Assembly (NCBI GenBank): GCA_905235065.1
Contig: CAJOJR010000015.1
Coordinates: forward strand, 1 to 42,564
Source of the DNA: an uncultured Bacilli bacterium
Lineage (GTDB): Bacteria; Bacillota_I; Bacilli_A; RF39; UBA660
Direction: 5' to 3'
Length of the DNA: 42,564 nt
The notes beneath the pieces were generated by a model that saw only the letters and a program-made list of their open reading frames with translations, was not told the origin of the DNA and did not search any database. Shown in pieces: positions 1-7,341 of the stretch; the stretch's first letter is position 1; every line of letters begins with the position of its first letter. Both the position numbers and the translations under genes were made by a program.

Positions 1-40
1 TAATTATGTGATATTATGAATAAGCAAATTTATATTTATA

Positions 41-84
41 TATAATTTGATTAGTGGGAGATTATTGGATTATCGTGAACCACT
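41..84 (+). promoter_or_regulatory. Promoter -10 and putative L1-binding leader of rplK-rplA
   Basis: A TATAAT lies at 41-46. Just downstream AGTGG (53-57) can pair with CCACT (80-84), enclosing GAG and GTGAA on the two sides of an internal loop. This short stem with an asymmetric loop at the head of the L11-L1 mRNA resembles the mRNA site that ribosomal protein L1 binds to repress its own operon. The -35 is poor. Assignment as an L1 site is inference from position and shape. Confidence 0.45.
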
Positions 85-120
85 CGCGAAAAAAATTATA
101 CTAATAGGGAGGTGTTTTTC

Positions 121-732
121 GTGGCAAAGAATATAACAAAAGTAATTAAATTGCAAATTGAAGCAGGTAAAGCTACACCAGCTCCACCAGTTGGAACTGT
201 TTTAGGTCCTGCAGGAATTAACTTACAAGAATTCTGTACTAGATATAATGATGCAACTAGAGATCAAATGGGTAATGTAATTCCAGTTGTAATTAATATT
301 TATGAAGACAGAACATTTGATTTTGTATTAAAGACTCCGCCAGCATCAGTTCTTTTAAAGAAAGCAGCTAACTTAGGGAAAGCTTCTGCTAAAGGAGCTA
401 ACCAAGTAGTGGCTACTATCACAAAAGATGATTTAAGAAAAATAGCTGAAATTAAATTACCTGATTTAAATGCGTACACAATTGAAGAAGCTATGAATAT
501 AGTTGAAGGTACTGCAAGAAATATGGGTATTGCTATTAAAGGTGTTAATGATGCTGAATTAGCAGAACAAGCTGCAGAAGCTCAAAAGGCTGCTGAAGAA
601 TATGCTAAAATGGAAGCTGACTTAGAACAAATGGAAGCTGATGCTAAATCTATGGCTGAAGAAACTCCAGAAGTTGAAGTAAGCGAACAATCACAAGCTA
701 CTGAAGAATCAGAAGAAAAAACTGAAGAATAA
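121..732 (+). CDS. rplK: 50S ribosomal protein L11 with long acidic C-terminal tail
   Basis: L11 forms the GTPase-associated centre of the 50S subunit with the L10/L12 stalk. Residues 1-141 show the family pattern: [16 protein letters not shown] at the N-terminus, [13 protein letters not shown] in the middle and EGTARNMGI at the end. GTG at 121 is chosen because AGGGAGGTG precedes it by a proper spacing and the product then starts MAKNITK; the tracked start at 112 lies inside the SD. L11 is normally about 141 aa, but here about 60 extra residues follow, rich in Ala, Glu and Gln and ending in a Glu/Ser/Thr acidic run, probably a charged helix. First gene of the rplK-rplA pair; secE/nusG would be expected just upstream, outside the window. 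Confidence 0.95.
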   Translation: MAKNITKVIKLQIEAGKATPAPPVGTVLGPAGINLQEFCTRYNDATRDQMGNVIPVVINIYEDRTFDFVLKTPPASVLLKKAANLGKASAKGANQVVATITKDDLRKIAEIKLPDLNAYTIEEAMNIVEGTARNMGIAIKGVNDAELAEQAAEAQKAAEEYAKMEADLEQMEADAKSMAEETPEVEVSEQSQATEESEEKTEE

Positions 733-783
733 AAATATAAAGTCGAGTAAAAAATATAATCCAAACCACAGAAGGAGGGTATT

Positions 784-1473
784 ATGAAGAAACATGGTAA
801 AAATTATGTGGAAGCTTCAAAATTAGTTGATAAATCAAAAGTTTATTCAGTTGATGAAGCGCTAAAAACTTTAAAAAGTTTGAAGAAAAGAAATTTTGAT
901 GAAACTGTTGAAGTAGCTCTTAAATTAAATATAGATGCTAAGAAAACAGATATGAGCATTAGAAATTCAGTTGTATTACCTAATGGTACTGGTAAATCAA
1001 AAAAAATCTTAGTTGTTACTAAAATGGCTGCTAAAGATGCTAAAGAAGCTGGTGCTGATTATGTAGGAGATATGGATATGATTGAAAAAATTGAAAAAGA
1101 AAATTGGTTCGATTTCGATGTAATCGTAGCTACTCCTGATATGATGGCTGCATTAGGTAAAATAGGTAAGATTTTAGGACCTAAAGGTTTAATGCCAAAT
1201 CCTAAACTTGGAACTGTCACAACTAATGTAAAAACTGCAATTGAAAACATCAAAAAAGGTCAAGTTGAATATAAGAATGATTCTTACGGAAATGTTCATG
1301 CATTATTTGGAAAATTATCTTTTAGTGAAGAAGCTTTAAAAGAAAACTTAACTACAATAGTTAAAGAAATCATTAAAAATAAACCAAATGGTGTTAAAGG
1401 GACATTTATTAAGAATATAAGTATTTCTTCAACAATGAGTCCAGGTTTAAAAATTGATGTTAATGAATTTTAA
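784..1473 (+). CDS. rplA: 50S ribosomal protein L1
   Basis: L1 builds the mobile L1 stalk that handles E-site tRNA and usually acts as translational repressor of its own operon. The 229-aa product has normal length and carries the hallmark GKILGPKGLMPNPK near residues 130-143 and a conserved GTVT segment after it. The SD AGAAGGAGG sits 7 bases before ATG. It follows rplK by 51 bases in the same transcript and is closed by a hairpin terminator, so this transcript contains only L11 and L1. Confidence 0.97.
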   Translation: MKKHGKNYVEASKLVDKSKVYSVDEALKTLKSLKKRNFDETVEVALKLNIDAKKTDMSIRNSVVLPNGTGKSKKILVVTKMAAKDAKEAGADYVGDMDMIEKIEKENWFDFDVIVATPDMMAALGKIGKILGPKGLMPNPKLGTVTTNVKTAIENIKKGQVEYKNDSYGNVHALFGKLSFSEEALKENLTTIVKEIIKNKPNGVKGTFIKNISISSTMSPGLKIDVNEF

Positions 1474-1497
1474 GAAGCATGTATATGCTTCTTTTTT
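1474..1497 (+). terminator. Rho-independent terminator after rplA
   Basis: GAAGCAT (1474-1480), loop GTAT and ATGCTTC (1485-1491) are followed by a T run. The 3' arm and T run TTCTTT also fit as the -35 of the next promoter. Confidence 0.85.
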
Positions 1498-1517
1498 GTT
1501 TGTTTAAATGATATAAT
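1489..1517 (+). promoter_or_regulatory. Promoter of the five-gene membrane cluster
   Basis: Extended -10 TGATATAAT (TATAAT at 1512-1517) with a weak -35 TTCTTT at 1489-1494, spacer 17. The -35 lies in the rplA terminator. Confidence 0.55.
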
Positions 1518-1541
1518 AAAGATGATAATAAGGAGAAACTT

Positions 1542-1706
1542 ATGAATAAAATATTTAGTGTTTTAGATATTAGCGGGCCCGGGATTCCAAAAAGGCCTAC
1601 CACAATATCTGATAGCACAATTATAATAGGAATAGCAGTAGCTGTTATAATAATTATTGTAGTGGCTGTATCAATTAAACTTATTAACAAAAAGAAAAAG
1701 CAGTAG
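1542..1706 (+). CDS. 54-aa single-pass membrane peptide, unknown
   Basis: Not in the ORF track. ATG at 1542 follows AAGGAGA by six bases and the frame stays open to TAG at 1704. The product is 54 aa: a short N-terminal part with the motif SGPGIPKRP, a hydrophobic helix of about 24 residues made almost only of Ile, Val and Ala (residues 23-46), and a basic end KKKKQ. This suggests one membrane helix with the Lys-rich tail in the cytoplasm. It is the first gene of a cluster with an MFS-like carrier and further membrane proteins, and ends 8 bases before the next start. I do not recognise the family. Confidence 0.75.
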   Translation: MNKIFSVLDISGPGIPKRPTTISDSTIIIGIAVAVIIIIVVAVSIKLINKKKKQ

Positions 1707-1714
1707 GTATAAGT

Positions 1715-2767
1715 ATGAGAATATTAAATGTATTAAAATCAAAAAATATTGCTTGTGGATACTTATATTTTTATGCCCACTTTATAACTGAGATAGCCTG
1801 TTTCTATTTTTTATCAAAAGTCACAAGTGGTTCAAACTTTATTTGGTTAATACCATTTATTTATGATGGCCTTGCATTTGTACCACAAAATTTAATTGGT
1901 TATATTAATGATTTAAAGCCAAAACTAAATACAGGATTAATTGGTGCTATATTGATGGCGCTTGCTTATGTATTTTACATATTAGGTTTTAATGTAATAA
2001 TTCCTCTAATTGTAATTGCTATTGGAAATGCTTTTTTACATGTCAGTGGAGCTGAAAATACTTTAAGGGTTAGTGAGGGGAAACTTGCTCATTCGGCCAT
2101 ATTTGTTGGTGGTGGATCTTTTGGTGTTATAACTGGTAAACTTTTAGCATCTACAAGCATTAATCCTATAATAATGATACCTTTAATTTTAACAATAATG
2201 CCTTTTGTATTACTTGCTGATACATATAGAGATTATAGTAAGAAAGAGACAAAATTTGATTATGCAAATAAAAAAGTATCCCCTTACTTAATTGTTATAC
2301 TTTCTATATTTGTAGTTATAGTAAGAGGATATATGGGATATGGAATACCAACAAGCTGGAATAAGACAGTTCTCCAAACAGTGTTACTCTTTGTAACTAT
2401 GGGAATAGGTAAATGTTTAGGGGGAATATTGTCAGATGCCTATGGTATAAGACGGGTTGGTATAATAAGCACACTTTTAGCAATACCATTTTTATGCTTT
2501 GGAGATGATTTAATGGTTGTCTCTTTAATAGGGGTAATGATGTTTTCTATGACTATGTCAATAACACTAGCATTACTTGCAAGCATATATAAAGATAAAC
2601 CTGGTCTTGCTTTTGGATTTACAACAATAGGTTTATTCTTAGGAACAGTACCAATATTCTTTATGACTATAACAAGTAAATTTGCAAATATATTTATGAT
2701 AATAATAATGTCAATAGTTTGTTCATTTATATTAGGAAGTATAATTAAAAAGGAGAGTAGATTATGA
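1715..2767 (+). CDS. MFS-like multi-pass membrane transporter
   Basis: A 350-aa protein that is almost wholly hydrophobic, with 10-12 likely membrane helices. Between helices the segment GKCLGGILSDAYGIRRVG (about residues 228-245) fits MFS motif A (GxxxDxxGxRR). Length is short for a 12-helix MFS member (usually about 400). The start follows a poor SD (TAGGT), and the gene may be coupled to the 54-aa peptide just upstream. It overlaps the next ORF by the ATGA arrangement. Substrate unknown. Fold assignment is fair; function is not known. Confidence 0.75.
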   Translation: MRILNVLKSKNIACGYLYFYAHFITEIACFYFLSKVTSGSNFIWLIPFIYDGLAFVPQNLIGYINDLKPKLNTGLIGAILMALAYVFYILGFNVIIPLIVIAIGNAFLHVSGAENTLRVSEGKLAHSAIFVGGGSFGVITGKLLASTSINPIIMIPLILTIMPFVLLADTYRDYSKKETKFDYANKKVSPYLIVILSIFVVIVRGYMGYGIPTSWNKTVLQTVLLFVTMGIGKCLGGILSDAYGIRRVGIISTLLAIPFLCFGDDLMVVSLIGVMMFSMTMSITLALLASIYKDKPGLAFGFTTIGLFLGTVPIFFMTITSKFANIFMIIIMSIVCSFILGSIIKKESRL

Positions 2768-2904
2768 TAAAAAGTATATTTAATGAGCTTTACATATCAA
2801 ATGACAAATTTGTTTTTTATAGTTATATATTTGTTATAATAGTTTTGATAATATTATCTATCATAATTGGATATAAGGAAGTAAAGAAAAATGAATCTAA
2901 ATGA
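2764..2904 (+). CDS. 46-aa single-pass membrane peptide, unknown
   Basis: Missing from the ORF track. ATG at 2764 overlaps the MFS stop (ATGA) and AAGGAGAG precedes it, so translation is probably coupled. Product 46 aa: N-terminal MIKSIFNELYISNDKF, then a roughly 20-residue Ile/Val/Leu helix, then a charged tail rich in Lys and Glu. It overlaps the next gene by 14 bases. No family recognised. The tight overlaps on both sides argue that it is a true gene whose product works with its neighbours. Confidence 0.7.
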   Translation: MIKSIFNELYISNDKFVFYSYIFVIIVLIILSIIIGYKEVKKNESK

Positions 2905-3241
2905 TTTACCTTATATAATGGCTAGATGCTTAATATTAACAATAATCATTGAAGTTGGTATTGCTATAATACTTGGTTACAGAAAAAAAGATTTGATAAA
3001 TGTATTACTTGTTAATATTATGACTAATCCAATAGTTGTAACTGTACCATTATATTTTAATGTAAAATATGGTTTATTAGAAAGAAATATAGCCTTATTA
3101 ATACTAGAATTATTAACGGTATTTGTTGAAGGATATATTTATAAAAAGTATTTATCAAAGAGAAAAATCAACCCATATATACTATCGTTAATACTAAATG
3201 CTTCCTCATATTTAATTGGGGTGGTTATAAATTATTTATAA
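2891..3241 (+). CDS. Four-helix membrane protein, unknown
   Basis: 116 aa with about four membrane helices separated by short charged loops (GYRKKDL, KYLSKRKINP). AAGGAAGTAAAG precedes ATG. I have the impression of similar small proteins with an N-P-I-V-V-T-x-P segment next to SH3-type secreted proteins in other Firmicutes, but cannot name the family. It lies in the middle of the overlapping membrane cluster, 13 bases before the SH3-like protein gene. Confidence 0.75.
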   Translation: MNLNDLPYIMARCLILTIIIEVGIAIILGYRKKDLINVLLVNIMTNPIVVTVPLYFNVKYGLLERNIALLILELLTVFVEGYIYKKYLSKRKINPYILSLILNASSYLIGVVINYL

Positions 3242-3254
3242 AAGGAGAAAAGAT

Positions 3255-4427
3255 ATGAAAAAAATATTTTATTTAATAATAGGGGTTTTAATGTCTATTC
3301 CATTATTTGTGAAGGCGGATATGGGTTCACCTATGATAGAAACGTATAAAGCTTCAATAAAAAATCCAGAAGGTGCACATGTATACAAATATGATTCTGA
3401 CAGACGTAAATATTTAGTTACAAGCGAAGTGTTACCTTATGGTAAAGAAATAACAGTTTGGTATGAAGAAGAAGGTTATGCGCATATTGAAGAGAACAAT
3501 GGAACTGTAAAATTAACTGATATAACCCCTGTTGTAAAGAATTATAGTGTAAATTTAAAAGATTTATTGCCAAGTGATTCTGCAATAGTTTTAGTTGACC
3601 AAGAAATAAAAAAAGGTCCAGCAGAAGCATATGATGGTACTGGAACAGTAATTCCTGCTGGTACTAAAATTTCAATAAGATTTTTTGATTCTGTCGCCAA
3701 AGAATCTGATCACTGGGTTTATGTTGAATATAATGGGGTAAAGGGATTTATAGATACATTAGGTGCTAAAATAGCTTATGGTAAAATAAACGATCAACAA
3801 TACATGACTAATAAGCTTACTGTTGTAAAAGATCCAAAGACTGGTGAGGAAATAAAAAAGATTAATGTAAATACAATTATAAAAGGTGAAGTATATGTCG
3901 TTGATCCATGGAGTCGATCTTACTATTTAATATGTGATGATTTTTCGGGGCTTGTACTTGAATTTGATTTAGCAGTAAAAAATGATGAACCAATAAAATA
4001 TACAATTTTACAAGACATGAATATATTTGAAACTATTGATGAAGATGCTGAAGTTGTTGGAACCATAACAGAAGGAACAGTTATTAATGCAATATATCAA
4101 TTCGAAGATAAAGGATTTTTGGGTATATATTATGAAAAAGGCAATATAAAAGGTTGGGTAACTCCAACATATGATATGAATTCTAGTTCATGGCATCAAT
4201 ATATAGAATTATATGCTGACTATGAAAAAGAGAATCTAGATTATTATTTATCCCAAAATGAAGAGGTTTCTAGCGAAGAAGATATTTATTATGAAGAAGA
4301 TGAGCCACAAAGTTATAAAAATCCAAAAGAGACTCTTTATATATGTATAGGTATAGGGTTTATTATTTGTGTAACTGGTGGAGTGATTATAGCATTAGTA
4401 AATAAAAAGAAGAAAGATAAAAAGTAA
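3255..4427 (+). CDS. Secreted, C-terminally membrane-anchored protein with SH3-like repeats
   Basis: 390 aa. An N-terminal signal peptide (basic MKK, hydrophobic core, cleavage likely after VKA) is followed by an ectodomain with three or more SH3b-like beta modules, seen from repeated patterns such as G-x-V-x-A-G-T, WVYVEYNGVKGFI and IKGWV. Near residue 360 comes one membrane helix and a KKKKDKK stop-transfer tail, so the bulk faces outside. SH3b domains usually bind cell-wall peptide or glycan. Last gene of the cluster; SD AAAGGAG. Role inferred only from architecture. Confidence 0.8.
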   Translation: MKKIFYLIIGVLMSIPLFVKADMGSPMIETYKASIKNPEGAHVYKYDSDRRKYLVTSEVLPYGKEITVWYEEEGYAHIEENNGTVKLTDITPVVKNYSVNLKDLLPSDSAIVLVDQEIKKGPAEAYDGTGTVIPAGTKISIRFFDSVAKESDHWVYVEYNGVKGFIDTLGAKIAYGKINDQQYMTNKLTVVKDPKTGEEIKKINVNTIIKGEVYVVDPWSRSYYLICDDFSGLVLEFDLAVKNDEPIKYTILQDMNIFETIDEDAEVVGTITEGTVINAIYQFEDKGFLGIYYEKGNIKGWVTPTYDMNSSSWHQYIELYADYEKENLDYYLSQNEEVSSEEDIYYEEDEPQSYKNPKETLYICIGIGFIICVTGGVIIALVNKKKKDKK

Positions 4428-4452
4428 TTATCATAAGATGATTACTTTTTTA
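4423..4452 (+). terminator. Terminator of the membrane cluster
   Basis: AGTAATTATC, loop ATAA, GATGATTACT (10 bp with one G-T pair) then a T run. Confidence 0.85.
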
Positions 4453-4471
4453 ATAAAATTAAAAGAAATAC

Positions 4472-4500
4472 TTGAAAAATACATTTTATTATTATATAAT
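4472..4500 (+). promoter_or_regulatory. Promoter of rplJ-rplL
   Basis: TTGAAA (4472-4477), 17-bp spacer, TATAAT (4495-4500). Transcription would start near 4507, just before the L10 leader. Confidence 0.85.
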
Positions 4501-4508
4501 ACAAATCG

Positions 4509-4609
4509 ATGAAGAAAAGAAGTCCCCAAAGACAGTAGGTACAAACATAAATCCTACCGAGGTGAAATCTTATATAACGTTTATAAGCTTTCCCTTGGGA
4601 AAGCTTTTT
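4509..4609 (+). promoter_or_regulatory. L10 ribosomal leader with terminal attenuator hairpin
   Basis: The leader contains the conserved L10-leader core GACAGTAGGT ... ATCCTACCGAGGT, where GTAGG pairs with CCTAC; in Firmicutes this RNA binds the L10-(L12)4 complex. It ends with a perfect 10-bp hairpin AAGCTTTCCC-TT-GGGAAAGCTT and a T run at 4585-4609, which looks like an intrinsic terminator. Bound L10/L12 would therefore stop rplJ-rplL transcription when the proteins are in excess. Only 28 bases separate the T run from the rplJ start. Confidence 0.88.
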
Positions 4610-4637
4610 CTTTATTAATCAAAAAAGGAGGATATAT

Positions 4638-5141
4638 ATGGCAAGCGAAAGAATTCTTGAACAAAAGAAAGCTGTTGTTGAAGAAATTAAGAATAAGTTA
4701 GATAATGCTAAAACTTTCTTGTTAATAGATTATCGTGGACTTAGTGTTTCTGAGATTACAGAACTAAGAAGAAGTTTAAGAGAAATAGGATCTGACATAA
4801 AAGTTTATAAAAATACTTTAATGAATTTAGCTTTAAAAGATAAAGACATTAAATTAAATGACTTTATGGAAGGACCTAATGCATACTTATTCTCAGGTGA
4901 TATAATTGAACCTATTAAGGTTGTAAGTAAATTTGCTAAAGAACATCCTGCACTAGAAATTAGAGCTGGATATATCGATTCAGAAGTAGTTGATACAAAT
5001 GTTATTAAACAATATGCTGAAATACCTTCAATGGAAGGATTGCTTACAATGTTTGCTGGTGGCTTAATTGAACACTTAAGAAATTTAAGTATTGGGCTTA
5101 ACTTATATGCTGAAAAGTTAGAAAAAGGAGGAAATGAATAA
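4638..5141 (+). CDS. rplJ: 50S ribosomal protein L10
   Basis: L10 anchors the L7/L12 dimers at the stalk base. The 167-aa product has the usual length, the [11 protein letters not shown] motif near residue 30, the [10 protein letters not shown] segment and a C-terminal helix for L12 dimers. AAAGGAGG lies before ATG. It is preceded by its own leader and overlaps rplL by one base (TAATG), a sign of translational coupling. Confidence 0.97.
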   Translation: MASERILEQKKAVVEEIKNKLDNAKTFLLIDYRGLSVSEITELRRSLREIGSDIKVYKNTLMNLALKDKDIKLNDFMEGPNAYLFSGDIIEPIKVVSKFAKEHPALEIRAGYIDSEVVDTNVIKQYAEIPSMEGLLTMFAGGLIEHLRNLSIGLNLYAEKLEKGGNE

Positions 5142-5509
5142 TGGCAAAAATTGAAAACAAAGACATTATCGCAGCATTAAAAGAAAAAACTATTCTTGAA
5201 GTTAAAGAATTAGTTGATATGATGAAAGAAGAATTTGGTGTTGATCCAAGTGCAGTAGCAGTAGCAGCTGCTCCAGCAGCTGCAGCAGAAGAAGAAGGAA
5301 GTTCTACTAAGACTGTTGTATTAAAGAATGCTGGTGCTCAAAAATTACAAGTTATTAAAGTAATTAGAGAAGTTACTGGATTAGGACTAAAAGAAGCTAA
5401 AGATTTAGCTGATGCTGGAGGAAATATTAAAGAAAATGTTTCAGCTGATGAAGCTAACGAATTAAAAGCAAAACTTGAAGAAGTTGGCGCTGAAGTAGAA
5501 TTAGCTTAA
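5141..5509 (+). CDS. rplL: 50S ribosomal protein L7/L12
   Basis: The 122-aa stalk protein recruits translation GTPases. An N-terminal dimer helix (residues 5-35), an Ala/Glu hinge (about 43-56) and the C-terminal domain with [24 protein letters not shown] are all visible. AAAGGAGG from the end of rplJ serves as SD. Followed by a terminator, though the ybxB gene begins right behind it, so some read-through into ybxB is likely. Confidence 0.97.
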   Translation: MAKIENKDIIAALKEKTILEVKELVDMMKEEFGVDPSAVAVAAAPAAAAEEEGSSTKTVVLKNAGAQKLQVIKVIREVTGLGLKEAKDLADAGGNIKENVSADEANELKAKLEEVGAEVELA

Positions 5510-5516
5510 TTTAAAT

Positions 5517-5540
5517 AAGCCTTTGAAAAAAGGCTTTTTT
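5517..5540 (+). terminator. Terminator after rplL
   Basis: AAGCCTTT (5517-5524) pairs with AAAGGCTT (5529-5536), followed by Ts. Confidence 0.8.
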
Positions 5541-5564
5541 GCGTTTATAAAGGAAGGATATTTT

Positions 5565-6155
5565 ATGGAACATTATTTTACTAATAATGAATCTTTAGAA
5601 AGTAAGATAAAAGAAATAAATTATAGTATTTTGGATAAGAAATTTAGTCTCTTTACAGATTTAGGCGTGTTTTCTAAAGATAAAGTGGATTTTGGAACAG
5701 ATCTTTTATTAAGAACATATTTAAATAATCATAGTGAATCTTTAAAGGTTTTAGATGTCGGATGCGGTTATGGGGTAATTGGTTTAGTAGTTGAATCAAT
5801 AACAAACTCTAAAGTAGATATGATCGATATTAATAAGAGAAGTGTTCATCTTACTAAAATGAATATTAAAAAGATGAAATCAAATAATAATGTATTTTAT
5901 TCAGATGCTTATAGTGAAGTAAATGATAAATATGATGTAGTTATTACTAATCCGCCAATTAGAGTGGGAAATGGTAAGCTTTTTGAAATCTTAATAGACG
6001 CAAAAAAGCATTTAAATAAAGAAGGAGAATTATGGTATGTTATAAGAAAAGACCAAGGTGGGCTTACCATAATGAAAAAATTAGAAAGCATTTATAATGT
6101 GGAGATAAAAGAAAAGAAAAAAGGATATATAATTTTTTGCGCAAAAAATAAATAA
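5565..6155 (+). CDS. ybxB: Class I SAM methyltransferase, RsmC/YbxB family
   Basis: A 196-aa rRNA methyltransferase-like protein. SAM-binding motif I is VLDVGCGYGVIGL, the acidic motif II is VDMIDIN, and the catalytic N6/N2-methyltransferase signature is TNPPIRVG. The start at 5565 is preferred over the tracked 5523 because AAGGAAGG stands before it and the upstream codons are the rplL terminator. In B. subtilis the same gene sits between rplL and rpoB, so position supports the call. Expected to methylate a guanine in rRNA; exact target not readable here. Confidence 0.88.
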   Translation: MEHYFTNNESLESKIKEINYSILDKKFSLFTDLGVFSKDKVDFGTDLLLRTYLNNHSESLKVLDVGCGYGVIGLVVESITNSKVDMIDINKRSVHLTKMNIKKMKSNNNVFYSDAYSEVNDKYDVVITNPPIRVGNGKLFEILIDAKKHLNKEGELWYVIRKDQGGLTIMKKLESIYNVEIKEKKKGYIIFCAKNK

Positions 6156-6160
6156 AATCA

Positions 6161-6189
6161 TTGACTTGTTTACATACATTTGATAAAAT
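6161..6189 (+). promoter_or_regulatory. rpoBC promoter
   Basis: TTGACT (6161-6166), 17-bp spacer, extended -10 TGATAAAAT (TAAAAT at 6184-6189). About 65 bases of leader precede the GTG start of rpoB. Confidence 0.8.
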
Positions 6190-6261
6190 TATAAATTGCG
6201 ATATATTGATTTTTAAATTATTGTATCTTTTAAAAAAAATTATTGGGATTGGGGTGAAAAT

Positions 6262-7341
6262 GTGGCATACAAAATAAAGAAATTTGGTGACCATACTGAG
6301 AGAAGATATTATGGTTCTTCTCGTAACACGTTGGAACTTAGCAATTTGCTAGAAATTCAAAAGAGTTCTTTTGAAAGATTCTTAAAGGAAGGAATAAAAG
6401 AAGTTTTCGATGATGTTTTCCCTGTTGAAAGTTTTTCAGGTTCATTATCACTAGAATTCGGTGATTATTCTTTTGATGAGCCTAAATATTCAGTTAAGGA
6501 AAGCAAGGAAAGAAGAGTTAGTTATGCTGCTCCATTAAAAGTTCAAGCAAGACTTTTCATAAACGAAACTGGTGAAGTTAAGGAACAAGAAGTATACCTA
6601 GGTGATATGCCTTTAATGACACCAACAGGATCATTTATTATTAATGGTGTAGAAAGAGTTATTAACTCTCAATTAGTTCGTTCTCCAAGTATTTATTTCA
6701 AAAATGAAGTAGATAAAAATGGTAGAAACTTAATTAAAAGTGAAATAATACCTAATAAAGGAACTTGGCTAGAATTTGAATTAGATGCTAGAAATATTTT
6801 CCATGTAAGAATTGATAGAACAAGAAAAGTTACAATGACAACTTTACTTAGAGCTTTAGGGTTATCTTCTGATGAAGATATCATTAAAGTATTTGGTGAA
6901 GATGAAATCATAACTAACACAATAGCAAAAGATTCTACTAGTAATACAGATGAAGCATTAATAGAAATTTATGAAAAATTAAGACCTGGTGAACCAGCAA
7001 CTCTTGATAGTTCTAAAAACCAATTAATAACTAGATTCTTTGATAAATTTAGATATGACCTTGCTAAAGTAGGTAGATATAAATTTAATAGAAAATTAAA
7101 TGTATTAGATAGATTACTTAATAATAAAATTGCTCAAGATATTAAAGATGGTAAAGAAGTAGTTGTTAAAAAAGGAACAGTTATTACTAAAGAAATTCTT
7201 GAATCTATTAGACCACTATTTGAAAATGGTTATGGTGTTCATGAAGTTAAAATTAATGATGAACTAGATCAATATAATAAAGTTCAAGAAGTTTTAGTAT
7301 ATGCTAATGATGGAAGTAATAATATTAAAAGTTATAGGTAA
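6262..7341 (+). CDS. rpoB: RNA polymerase beta subunit, N-terminal part (frame 1)
   Basis: Codes for the first 359 residues of beta: the protrusion and lobe, with [43 protein letters not shown] and [15 protein letters not shown] in family order. Start is GTG with GGGGTG upstream. The frame ends at TAA 7339-7341, but the last three codons (S-Y-R) do not fit the family, while the +1 frame reads on as KVIGNDQ. Removing one A from the AAAA near 7328-7331 would join both parts. So this is either a consensus error, a real 1-nt insertion, or a split gene. The break lies in the variable linker before [15 protein letters not shown]. Confidence 0.9.
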   Translation: MAYKIKKFGDHTERRYYGSSRNTLELSNLLEIQKSSFERFLKEGIKEVFDDVFPVESFSGSLSLEFGDYSFDEPKYSVKESKERRVSYAAPLKVQARLFINETGEVKEQEVYLGDMPLMTPTGSFIINGVERVINSQLVRSPSIYFKNEVDKNGRNLIKSEIIPNKGTWLEFELDARNIFHVRIDRTRKVTMTTLLRALGLSSDEDIIKVFGEDEIITNTIAKDSTSNTDEALIEIYEKLRPGEPATLDSSKNQLITRFFDKFRYDLAKVGRYKFNRKLNVLDRLLNNKIAQDIKDGKEVVVKKGTVITKEILESIRPLFENGYGVHEVKINDELDQYNKVQEVLVYANDGSNNIKSYR

